This document shows, piece after piece, positions 46,501 to 56,092 of a stretch of DNA of 64,000 nucleotides. The notes below the pieces were generated by a model. It was not told the DNA's origin. It saw nothing but the letters and a program-made list of their open reading frames with translations, and did not search any database. The DNA comes from Medicago truncatula (lineage: Eukaryota > Streptophyta > Magnoliopsida > Fabales > Fabaceae). The stretch spans positions 29,888,091 to 29,952,090 of the forward strand of contig NC_053044.1 in the NCBI RefSeq assembly GCF_003473485.1, written 5' to 3'. Each line of letters opens with the position of its first letter. The first letter of the stretch is position 1. Both the position numbers and the translations under genes were made by a program.

Positions 46501-46748
46501 TTACATTTATTTGGCATATAATTATTTTATTACACTGATGACATAATACATCAACTGACCATGTTATACGTTTGAGTGTTCTCTTATGTGAAAATGAAAA
46601 TTCTAACCCTTTTTTGAAGTTCAAAACTAATTGTTTTTCTTTGTTTTATAGGGGCAATAGGGGTGGCTATGGTGGAGATAGGCGCAGAGACAATTCTGGT
46701 CCTGATAGGCGGGATCATTATGGGGGGAATCGCTCACGCCCATACTAG
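43546..46748 (+). CDS. TAF15B: TAF15B-like FET-family RNA-binding protein
   Basis: Six exons join in phase: 43546-43846, 43942-44044, 44565-45252, 45910-46060, 46149-46230 and 46652-46748, giving 473 residues. An N-terminal Gly/Tyr/Ser-rich disordered region with RGG repeats covers residues 1-127. A RanBP2-type zinc finger follows (DWRC at about 128-131, Cys131, Cys136, Cys147, Cys150). A second low-complexity QAPP/YGG-rich region precedes an RRM starting NSRIYISNLPPDV at 338, with an RNP1-like KGDACLAYED. The tail is RGG-rich and ends NRSRPY. Plants' FET proteins act in transcription (TFIID-associated) and pre-mRNA handling in the nucleus. Similarity to Arabidopsis TAF15B is strong from memory. 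The zinc finger is split by intron 2 and the RRM by introns 3 and 4. Intron 3 holds tandem copies of the exon 4 acceptor, described separately. Confidence 0.95.
44110..44490. repeat. Tandem-repeat MITE-like block in TAF15B intron 2
   Basis: The outer ends are near-inverted (AATTTAGTCTCCAAACTAT and ATAGTTTAGGGACTAAATT). Inside are about four imperfect copies of a 60-70 bp unit containing ATTTACATAGTTTAG and GACTAA-TTGATGG. It occupies most of the 520-bp intron. No exact target duplication was found. Confidence 0.6.
45480..45935 (+). repeat. Degenerate tandem copies of the exon 4 splice acceptor
   Basis: The real acceptor context TTTTAACTGCCTAG followed by GTTGGAAGAATAAAGCAG (exon 4 from 45910) has earlier copies at about 45497, 45643 and 45797. 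Each copy is followed by a GGTTTATTTTTT stretch and a CCTCAACATTCTAGACAT-like spacer. The copy at 45643 keeps an intact AG (45641-45642) and nearly the whole exon start. Copy spacing is about 146, 153 and 113 bp. Confidence 0.85.
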
Positions 46749-49700
46749 AGCTTTGTCATTGAACGTTTTATGTACTGTGAAATGTGGTCTAAGGGATTTA
46801 TTATTTCAGTTGGCTGGTTTCTTGAACTGGATGCTAAGAGGTAGGTTGTTCACTTAACTTGAGCAAGACCTCTTCGCTCCTGTTTTTTGTTGTTAGCTGG
46901 TGGGTTTTGATTTTAATCAGGGATTAATTTGATTATATGAATGTTTTTATAGAGGCATGTGGATAGTCTCCAAATAATTGCTGCTAAGGTAGGTTGATTA
47001 TTTCAGGTGAGTGCTGTTTTCATGAAAACATGCTTTATACTTGCTTGAAATTAAACCAAGTGTCATCATGTGGATAAATGCTTTACATCCCTGGCCCGTC
47101 CCATGTGGCATCTGGTACAAGCCAGTGAATGAATTAATGAATAGAATACTGTATATCAGTAATATTTTGATGGATCAATTAATTCCATTTAGTGTGTTTC
47201 AAGTGCAATTTGTTTTACCAGGATGTTAGTGATTCTGTCTGTATTTGTCTTCAAAATCATTCACAATCGTTCATTACAAGTTATATACTGTTTTAAAAGC
47301 AAGACGTTGTAATTTTCTTACGTCTTTTATTGCCTGCTAAGTTACTTCGTCACTGTTGACTAGTTTTGATAACTCTAATTGGCTGTTAAGCAGGGAACGT
47401 GCACAACGGACCTCTAATGAAGACTTGCATATTTTTATGATAATAAATAAAATTTGATAAGTTAAGTTGCTTGTTGTATGCAAAAAACATATATGTTTTG
47501 TAGCTGATTTTTGCAAGTAGTAAAACTTTGTTTTTTTGGAGTAAATTAAGGGACGAAATTGTTTGTGTTTTATTATGTTTTTGAGAGATTTAATTGTCTA
47601 GGCTTTCAAATTTCAATTGATATAGTTGGATCTTTTTGGGAACGTGGAAGTAGAAGTGAAATGCATTGGCAAGCAATATAGCTTTGTGTCTCATTTTATT
47701 ATATAACTATATAAATTAGTATGCCTTCTTTCTAAAATTAACCTACTGATGTGAGAGCATCGTTGCATGTAATATCTTGTTTATGTGGAAGAAACACTGA
47801 TATTTTAACACCTTTCTGGCTTTATGCCATGCTTACTAATTTCCATCAGTTGATATTTGTTTCACTTTCCTATTTTTTTTTTTTTTTTAAATTTGCAACT
47901 CCAAATTTGCCTTGATATAAATTATAATTACTATTATTATACTGGCTCCTTGCATTGGGTAACATCCATTTGTAGTTTTAAGCATTATAGCTAATAATTT
48001 TCCTTAAAAAAAAACATAATTTATAAGATCTTTCAGTGATTTAGTTTGGCTTTAAAAAAAAAAAAAAAAAAATTAGAATATCTTCTTTCATTTAATAGCT
48101 TATGTTAATTCTTATACCCCGAGTCCTTGTCCCTGGGCCCATCAATTGGCGTTGTTGCTTTCCCCTGCTGCATTTGCAATTAAAGTGTTGTGTCTTGGCA
48201 TCGTACAACCCCTTTTGATGTTTTCTTCCTCGCATTTCTCCTCAGGCTGTACACTTGACATCAACTACAAGCAGAAATTGATTGAGGAGTGGCTAACTTG
48301 TTATTGTTATCTTTCTATGTGTTTTCCCCCGTTTTTTTTTTTTTTTTTTTTTTTTTTGAGCTATAGAAATGAAGAAATCATAGACTGGACGTTTAAAGTC
48401 TACCTGGTATTTTTAATGAGCTAGATTTTTAGTGGGGGCTGTAGTATGTTTTATTGCCTTCTTTTTCTTTGCCAGAATAGTTCATGCGTCGTCTGTTTGC
48501 TGCAATGTTTGGTTTTTCTTCAACATTGTATACAGTAAATATACTTTTTATCATATTAGATTATAACGAGGTGCCAGTTACTTGAATCACCAAATGTCGT
48601 AACTTTTCGTTGGAGGCTTGTTCATTGCTGTTATTGAAGAAACTCCTACATGATCGTTTCATTTGATCTTAGTAAAGTGACTTGTTATTAGTAAATAATG
48701 TTATGAACAAATTTTGTTGATTACAATTTATAATATGATAATTTAGCTAACCATCGTTGAGCTTATGTATGTTGATATCGCTGGTCAGATCAGATACATT
48801 TTAACTTCCACATTTCTCACGTATATGAAACATTTTTAACTTTGAACTAAACATAAACGTTTTTCTAAAAGAATTAGCGTTATGTTGGAAAAAAAAGGTT
48901 TCAAATTAACGCATAGTTGTTTTAGGCCTCTACCAACTCTCAGTACCTTTCTCGTATAGCAGCGAATGAACAATAAACAAACAAACAATTTTGGCCTTAA
49001 GATTTGTGAAAAACTTTTGCAGAACTTGCAACCCCATTTTTCCTGCTGTAAATCCACTCTTCTATAGAAATCTTCTAACCGGTTGGGTTTTTTGTTCTGT
49101 GCATGCAACTGAGGATACTATAATCTCTTGAGCTTCGTGGGACTCAAATGGGCGTAAACTCTCCTAAGAGTTAACCGGCTAGTTTATACCAAATGTTTCG
49201 GTAGACGAGTTACACTCCATTGGAAAACTATGACCTTTTGAGGATAGAGTTGAATGTCATTGGCTAAATTCATCCATCTTCATAAAGAAAATTGCTCATC
49301 ACTTACGAAATTGAACAATAAAGGGGTTATAAGTATTTATCCACAAACAAATGAACAATAAAAGGGTTATAATATGTTTTCGCACCTTACAACACTCGAT
49401 GAAAGAATAGTTGATCTGTTGAATCCATAAAGTGCAGTTACAAAATGAACTTCTGATCAGTTCATAAAATAATAACCAACTACATCAATTAAGTTTTTTT
49501 TTAGTTTACCAAATGGTTCAAATTATCCTCAGGTGTAAACTTCTTGTGGTTTTTGTAAAAGTAACTTTGTTCCTTAAATTCATATCAAACTAATTTCTTT
49601 TAGTCCTAACTAATAATTGATAGAAAATTTTCATTCTTGTACATATAGAAAGTTTGAAAGTGAAAATTTAGAAGACTTGTTAAGACATTTTGTGTATAAA

Positions 49701-50298
49701 ATAGATTGAACCATTTGAAAAGGGGAAATAAAACAACTTCAAACTACAGTGTCAACAACAATCAGCTACATAATGAGTCTAAATTTGTATCATAACTCTA
49801 ATCATGGACTCTGTCACAGCAACACCAGTTCTATCATCTCAGACTAATGAAGGTTTCAGAAATAACCAGTTCAACAAAAATTCTTGTTGCCCTGCATGCT
49901 TACAATTTTGTACTTGGTAGTATTTATTCACAAATAAATGCATAACAAGTGGATTTATAAGTAATTTTTTGGGTGCCTTACCTGCATAAAATAAACACTT
50001 GATGGAAGAATATCTAATATGTTGAATCCCAAAATTGATCATAGACAAGGTTGCAAGAGTTTAATATCCTTGGTGATTCAGGATTGGTAGTTTAAAGTAC
50101 ACAACTCCAGCATTGAATCTTGGATATAAATTCCTCCTAATTTACAAAATGGAAGCTGTTCTTGATAAAGATTCTTGTTAACTATATCAGTAGCCATTAC
50201 AATATAGCTAGAGTGATCCACTTTTTAGCAAGAATGTTCACAAACACCTGTAGTAGTAACTTCCAAAGTCCAAACTTCAAAGGGACTTCTTTTGGCGA
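46749..50298. other. 3' UTR/flank of TAF15B-like gene and intergenic DNA
   Basis: The first few hundred bases probably hold the 3' UTR, which may itself be spliced. Further on, only AT-rich DNA with T-runs (near 47872-47888 and 48331-48357) is seen. No coding frame has family resemblance. Confidence 0.4.
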
Positions 50299-50349
50299 GT
50301 CCCACATCGGTTAGATTGGACAAAGTAGTTTGGAGTATGAGATATAAAA
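50299..50349 (+). promoter_or_regulatory. U1 snRNA promoter: USE plus TATA box
   Basis: GTCCCACATCG at 50299-50309 is an exact match to the plant snRNA upstream sequence element (RTCCCACATCG). TATAAAA follows at 50343-50349, leaving a 33-bp gap. In plants a gap of about this size marks Pol II snRNA genes, while Pol III U6-type genes have a gap about one helical turn shorter. The expected start lies 31 bp after the TATA box. Confidence 0.92.
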
Positions 50350-50373
50350 TAGAAGTGTCTGATACATTGTTAC

Positions 50374-50532
50374 TTACTTACCTGGATGGGGTCGATGGGT
50401 GATCAAGAAGGCCCATGGCCTAGACAAGTGACCTCCATTGCACTTAGGAGGGGTGCTAGTCTAAGGTCTACCCAAGTGGTGGAACCTACATCATAATTTG
50501 TTGCAGTGGGGGCCTGCGTTCGCGCGGCCCCT
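50374..50532 (+). ncRNA. U1: U1 spliceosomal snRNA
   Basis: The RNA of about 159 nt begins at the 5' splice-site recognition sequence ACTTACCTG (50376-50384). Stem-loop I has the U1-70K loop GATCAAGAAGG, and stem-loop II has the U1A-binding ATTGCAC. Near the end, AATTTGTTG occupies the Sm site (AATTTGTGG is usual, so one base differs). Then comes the 3' stem-loop GGGGGCCTGCGTTCGCGCGGCCCC-type hairpin at 50509-50532. U1 pairs with 5' splice sites to start spliceosome assembly. The promoter and 3' box are intact, so the gene could be active. The Sm-site change raises the option of a variant or weakened copy. Confidence 0.92.
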
Positions 50533-50541
50533 TCTATTTCT

Positions 50542-50548
50542 AGTTTAA
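50542..50548 (+). terminator. snRNA 3' box
   Basis: AGTTTAA, about 10 bases after the predicted 3' end of U1, matches the core AGTnnAA of the plant snRNA 3'-end formation signal. Confidence 0.75.
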
Positions 50549-50695
50549 ATTTTGTTTGATTGAATTTGTCTTAATTTTTAAACATCATCAATTTCTCATT
50601 CTTATATGGGCATCTCATTTTCTTCAAGTGAATAGGCTTTTTCATCCTTAAATTTGTACGCACTGGACAAATTTATCCCCTAGTTTTTCGAAATA

Positions 50696-51016
50696 CTCCC
50701 TCCGTCCTAATTTATAAGCAAAAAACACTAATTCACACTTATTAAGAAAACTAACACTTAGTGATTTGAGATATAATTTTTTGTGTTCTCCTTGGAATAA
50801 GTTTCATGGAAAGATGCAAAAATAATTCTCATTGGTTAAAAATTATGGAGAAAATAAAAAGGAGAACAAATTGAATGCAATTTGCATTTAATTTTACCTT
50901 GAAAAAGATGATTTGTTTGAAAAAACATAATAATAGCATAAAAGTTGGTGTTTTTTGCTTATATTTTGAGACAAAGAATATGAGATTTTTTTGCTTATAT
51001 TTTAGGACGGAGAGAG
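50696..51016. mobile_element. Stowaway-like MITE downstream of U1
   Basis: A 321-bp element with inverted ends CTCCCTCCGTCCTAATTTAT and the complement of CTCTCTCCGTCCTAAAATAT. Each end continues into a TAAGCAAAAAAC-type motif. TA duplications lie at 50694-50695 and 51017-51018. An open frame on its minus strand is an artefact. Confidence 0.85.
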
Positions 51017-51018
51017 TA

Positions 51019-51701
51019 GCCATTAGCTCTGAAGCATGAGTACTTGTACCGGGTATGCGTACGATACTCATGGTATTCCATTTTTGCTCATTAATATGGC
51101 AATATAATGTTATTTGTGCGTTTGAGTTTTTTTGTTGTTGTAACCAACTCTAAATTTTTTTGATTTTTTTTTTTATGAATCGAAGAATTTAACTATTTCG
51201 TATTATATTCTGTAACAAAACTTATGATTTTATTAATGTACCCATACCTTACTTTTTTCTAAAATTGTTATATTCTCGTATCGGTACCCGTATCGTACCA
51301 GGAAGTATCCGTACCTATGCAACATATGCAATTAGTAATTACTAATTGGGGAATAGGCATACAACAACCAATTTCATTATTTTCTTTGAGTCTGTTCCTT
51401 AAGATCTAAGGTTGAAACTCATGTGGGTCGCATCACTTTATGTGAGACCTATTTTTAAATTGTAGAAATCATATAACTTTGATCAAATAAAAAAGTGAGT
51501 GTCCTCGTGAACTTAACTCGTTTGGTAGGGACCACCACAAAAAAATAAAAAAGGTGAGTTTAAAAAAAGAGTTGTCTTAAAAAAAGAAAAAACAGAGTTG
51601 TTTAATGCTTATCTCATCTCATCTCAGTATTTAAACCGAAGTTCAAAATTTCAAAGGTGTCACTCTCAAGAACGTTACCTTCTTCTTACCCGCCAAAATC
51701 C

Positions 51702-51704
<3 letters not shown>
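51019..51704. other. Upstream region of DFO-like gene
   Basis: AT-rich DNA between a MITE and the CT microsatellite. No gene is seen. The promoter of the DFO-like gene should lie in its last part. Confidence 0.4.

Positions 51705-51768
<64 letters not shown>
51705..51768 (+). repeat. (TC)n microsatellite in the 5' leader
   Basis: An uninterrupted 64-bp TC run lies 44 bp before the DFO-like start codon. Shorter CT runs occur at about 51794-51806 and, in intron 1, at 51877-51920. It is probably transcribed as 5' UTR. Pyrimidine-rich CT/GAGA tracts can act as core-promoter or regulatory sequence in plants. That role is inference. Confidence 0.8.
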
Positions 51769-51773
<5 letters not shown>

Positions 51774-51811
51774 ACCCTCCAAATTCGAATTCTATCTCTC
51801 TCTCTCAAAAA

Positions 51812-53966
51812 ATGTCAGACTCTGTAGAACAACAACTCTCTCTCTTTCGCTACCTCATCCAAACCAGAAGGTTGCTCCTCTCTCTCATCTTTCTCTCTTT
51901 CTTTCTCTCTCTCTCTCTCTAACATTTTGATTTCATCGCAGTTTCGGCGATTCCACGCTCCGATTTCTAGATTCGCTCTTGGTTTCCAAAGACGTGAAAT
52001 CGTTAGTTGAAATTCGATCCAGCTTGAATCAACTCCTCAAATCTGAATCTCTTTCCATCATTCAATCCATCACTGCAGAATCCGTCCACAATAAGCTCAT
52101 CGTTCTCGATTTCTTCGTCTGCGCTTTCGCTATTGTTGGAGATCTAGAGGTACCTCTCTCTCTAATGATTCAATTCTATAACAAATGCTTGTGTAATAAT
52201 ATGCTAATTCGTTTTTTCCTTTTGCGTTTTTTAATTTCAATTTTGAAGAGTTGTTTGGCATTGAGATACGAGGCTTTAGTTGTGCGAGAACTCAAGTCTG
52301 CTACTATTCAATTGCTACATGTTTCGCCATTAGAATGGTTAAATTTTGTGGAAGACGCTGTGAAGAACGGTTTTCATGCAGTTGCAGTAAAGGTAACGAA
52401 ATATGCGTGTATTGTGTTTGTGATAATGTGCAATTCGAGATTTAGCTTAGTTAATGCATTTTCTGAAATGGACTTATTAGTTTTGAATAAAATTCTGTAG
52501 TTTTCGTCACTTTTAGTTTGAAATTTGAATTTCTTGTGTTTGGATGCTTAATTAGCAATTACTGTTTGGTGAATAGGCATGTGAAAATGCATTGAGGTGC
52601 ATTGGAAACAGCGATGTTCAAAAGCTTGGAAGAGACGTGATTTCTGATAATTTGAAGGCTAATACTATCAGTGAGATTACTAGGCTCAGGAACTTTTCAC
52701 TGGCATCGATTACTTCACGTTCTGGTATATCTTCATTCGTTTGCATTGAACATTCAAATGCTGTTTATTGCACTGGCAAGCATGTTTAAGTTTAACTACA
52801 TCACGTACACATCATTTTCACAATATGCTATTCGAAATTTGAAGAGAATAGTTTCTAATTCATGATTTGATCTAAGATTTACTTGGAATCTATGTAGCAC
52901 CGACACTTCAGATTGAAGGTTTGTCCGGTGTCTGATAGCGACACGGCACCAATAAATGTGGTTACATTCAATTATTCTATTTTCTTAAATTATTACCAGT
53001 ATCGACGTGTCAGTGTCCTGTGTCCGTGTCTATATTCGTGTTTCGTAGGTTGCAACAAGGTGTCAAAATTCAATGGGAGTGTGTCCTTTTTGCTTTTATT
53101 ATGGTGTTGTATTTGGTTAGACCAGAAATCCCTGGCTTGACCTTCAAAGCATCTTTTCTTAGATTATGCTATGTAATTGTAATCTGTTTATAGCTTCTAT
53201 CTTTAACTCTTTATGTGTGCCTGTGAAAGGCCATATAGTGTGAATAATATTTTTTTTTTTTGGGTATTATGCGGAGATATTGTACTAATTGTCATATTTT
53301 CCTCCTTAGTGACTAACTTTATGGACATTTACATTTTATCTTTAAGGTTGACTTTCATTTTCTATCAAGAATTGGGTTTGTGCTTTATAAATATTCATTG
53401 CTTAACTACAAATGATGTTTTGATACATCAGTTCAAGTGCAAGCAACAGAGTACCTAGAGAGGAAAACAAGAGAGCAGCAAAAGTTGGACTTACCCTACA
53501 AAGAAAAACGATGTCTAGCAAGCACTTCATTCAGAAATGGAATTAAGAGACAGAATATGCGAAAGTTATATAAACGACAAACCCTTCTGCGTGCTAATTC
53601 TGAAATGCAAGGACAGCATCCGAATTTGAGGTAAAATCAGTTACTGTCACTAGTCAGTGGCTTCTTTTTGGTGATCTATTTCATTGTTTAAGCATAGTTT
53701 CAAATTTTAGCCTGTATTTACATTATGAGACTAAAGTGTATAATGTTTGTGATGTAAGGGATTTAATTGAAACAATTTTTTTTTTAAAGGACTAAAGTGT
53801 ATTTGTTTTTTTATCAGACTAGAGTAAAACTTAAAAACAACTTTAAGGACCAAAAATATAATTTAATGATAACAAAATCTGTGATTTTATCGTTTGTGGA
53901 CAAAAATTGCAAATATGAGTTGCATTTAAAACTAATATATTTTTTGTTTGTTTTTTTATCAGTTGA
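51812..53966 (+). CDS. DFO: DFO-like meiotic double-strand-break formation protein
   Basis: Exons 51812-51870, 51942-52149, 52249-52392, 52577-52724, 53432-53630 and 53963-53966 join in phase and give 253 residues. The protein starts MSDSVEQQLSLFRYLIQTR. It has a helical N-terminal region (LVSKDVKSLVEIRSSLNQLL), a GDLESCLALRYEALVVRELK block, and a basic C-terminal part rich in Lys/Arg/Gln. From memory this pattern matches plant DOUBLE-STRAND BREAK FORMATION protein, which is needed for meiotic recombination initiation. I had no search to confirm it. The final stop arises right after the last junction (AG|T then TGA). Reading through intron 5 instead also stops at once, so the end is similar either way. 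In another frame, 53963-54000 reads as VEATSPVQISTSK up to a GT donor. A longer coding end in relatives is therefore possible. Confidence 0.65.
52890..53040 (+). repeat. GTGTC/GACAC-rich dispersed repeat in DFO intron 4
   Basis: The block begins around AGCACCGACACTTCAG and ends near CCTGTGTCCGTGTC. Its middle matches the minus strand of the repeat at about 24000-24140. Short frames across it (52913-53140) are not genes. Confidence 0.45.
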
Positions 53967-56092
53967 AGCCACTAGTCCAGTGCAGATTTCAACCTCCAAG
54001 GTTTGTAATTCATATTCACTTGCACTTTTTGATTGATTATTAGTTTCATACGGTATCTAGACTCCGACCATATTCTCCTCTCTTTGGCTAGTAAAAACTC
54101 TGTGGACTCATCCACATTGCTCCATGTTAATAGTAGGTTTCTTTCAACCGAAGTGATCGCCTAACAATTGTATAATACTACTATTATGCACGTTCTTTTG
54201 ATTTATTTTTTTACCAGAAGTTCTTTTGATAACAATACCTTGTAATAACAAGTCTTGAGATGTGTATCTGAGTAATGCTACAATTCACTTTGAGCTTTAG
54301 TTTTTGGATGTTTAAAATAACACAAACCAGAGAATGGTCATTTTAATCGTTAAATGTGTAAGATGTTGTCATTCTAGCAATTAAATGTTTCCAAATTAGG
54401 AAAATATAATCTAGGGTCTTTGTTGTAATTTCAGGATAGAAATTGATTAACCAAAAAACACCGTTGAAATCCAAACTAAAAAAAAAGGCACTTCAAGGAC
54501 ATGGCTCACCAATGAAAGCCATATTTAAAAATGTTTTTGTATCAATAAGAGACTATTATAACAATGTTTTGCTTATTCAATAACCAAAATGACTGTTTCC
54601 TCAAAATGAATATTGTTACTTCATTTTTGAAGGGAATATTGTTATTTCATATCTATAGTAGATAATGGTCAAAATTTACTATTTAGACATAGAGAAATGA
54701 TATTTGAACACCTATTTTATGATAACTTTTGCGACAACTTTTTCTCTCATATTTACAATAATTTTTACTTTATTTCTCTATTGCTTTGGTTTTCATGCAA
54801 ATATCTACTTTTTCTTTGTAAATTATGATTATCCCATAAATTGTCATCCAAATAGTTGTTCAAATAATACTCCCCTAAACATATAGTATAAATATAGATA
54901 GATCAAAATAGCATGTAGAGGTCAAGCTATCACTTGATGTTTTAATATTCATTTCTTTTCACTCTGAGATCATGCTATCAAGAACAAAACTTGTTCTTGA
55001 CTTCTCCTAACACCTACGATAGGTCAAACATTGAATTTTTAGTACTAATATTGGAAACCATTTTTTTATTTTATTAAACTAGTTAGATACATACATGGTT
55101 CCTTTGGATAGTTGGTTATATTTCAAATTGGAAATTGAATTAATTGGCTAATGAAAATAAAATAAATTATAAATCTAATTCAACTTTGTGACGGCCCAAT
55201 TCTTCCGAGCATGAATAAAAAAATCAATTAATGTTTGTGATGGTCTTTTTTTATGGTGGTCGGGGTTTGAACCTCGAACCAAACATATTTTCATACCAAC
55301 TGAGTTAAGCTCACGATGACATGTTTGTGATGGTCTAATTTTTTACAAATGTAACTGGATTAAAAATAAATAAATATCTGTGAGGGTAAACAAATATTTG
55401 TGGGTGCCAGTTACAAATGTCAATTATTTGAAAAACAATTTGTGTCTGTCTAAATGGAAACAAATTCAAATTCTATTTGTGAATGATTGTTTGGACTAAA
55501 ATAACAACCGAGTCAAAGTTTATCATTTGTGAGATATTTCTTCCAAGCTTCTCATATTTGAGTTTAAGTTGATGAACGAAATATATATTTTTTTAAAAAT
55601 GTAACTAATTTATTGGTAAATTTAATTAATGAGCGTATATTTAAGTACTAAATTTTATTAGTTTCTGTAACCAATTTTTTTTTTATTAGTTTCATTTCAT
55701 TTTCATCACACCAATAAGAATGTCACTATCACACCAACAAGTATTTTCTGTCAAAAAAAAATGTCACTATCACAGCTTGTACCGAAAAAAGGGGAATGCC
55801 ATTACACACACACACCACGAAAAAGGACAAGAATAACAAGCAAGGAAAAACACAAAATTGCCCCTAAACTTAATTAAAATGGCACATTGTTTGTTTTGAA
55901 AATTACTAGAAGCAAAGGATACATCTGGGTTTTCACACATTCCCCCGTTCATTCTCCCTTCCTGTAAAAAAGGATGCTCTAGTGAATTTTCCCCTTAACA
56001 TGCTACTGTTGTACTACAAATTTTGTTGCCAACAACGTAGCCTTTGCAAAGAAAGTAACCATTTTTTTTTTTTAAAGCTGAGTGTGATACCC
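53967..56092. other. Intergenic between DFO-like and PMD gene
   Basis: Contains the 3' part of the DFO-like transcript (an apparent exon end at 54000) and one SINE. The sequence 55700-56092 is the 5' leader/promoter of the PMD gene and is duplicated at about 62405-62716. No other gene is seen. Confidence 0.45.
55247..55320 (-). mobile_element. Very short SINE with exact 16-bp target duplication
   Basis: Only 74 bp. Minus-strand features are an A-box-like AACTCAGTTGGTATG, a B-box-like AGGTTCAAACCCC and an A-run. The exact repeat ATGTTTGTGATGGTCT flanks it at 55231-55246 and 55321-55336. The length and exactness of the duplication argue for a fairly recent insertion. Confidence 0.8.

Noticed and set aside
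51598-51930. 110-codon frame rich in Leu-Ser repeats
   Set aside because: Translation of the TC microsatellite. The real start is the ATG at 51812 in another frame.
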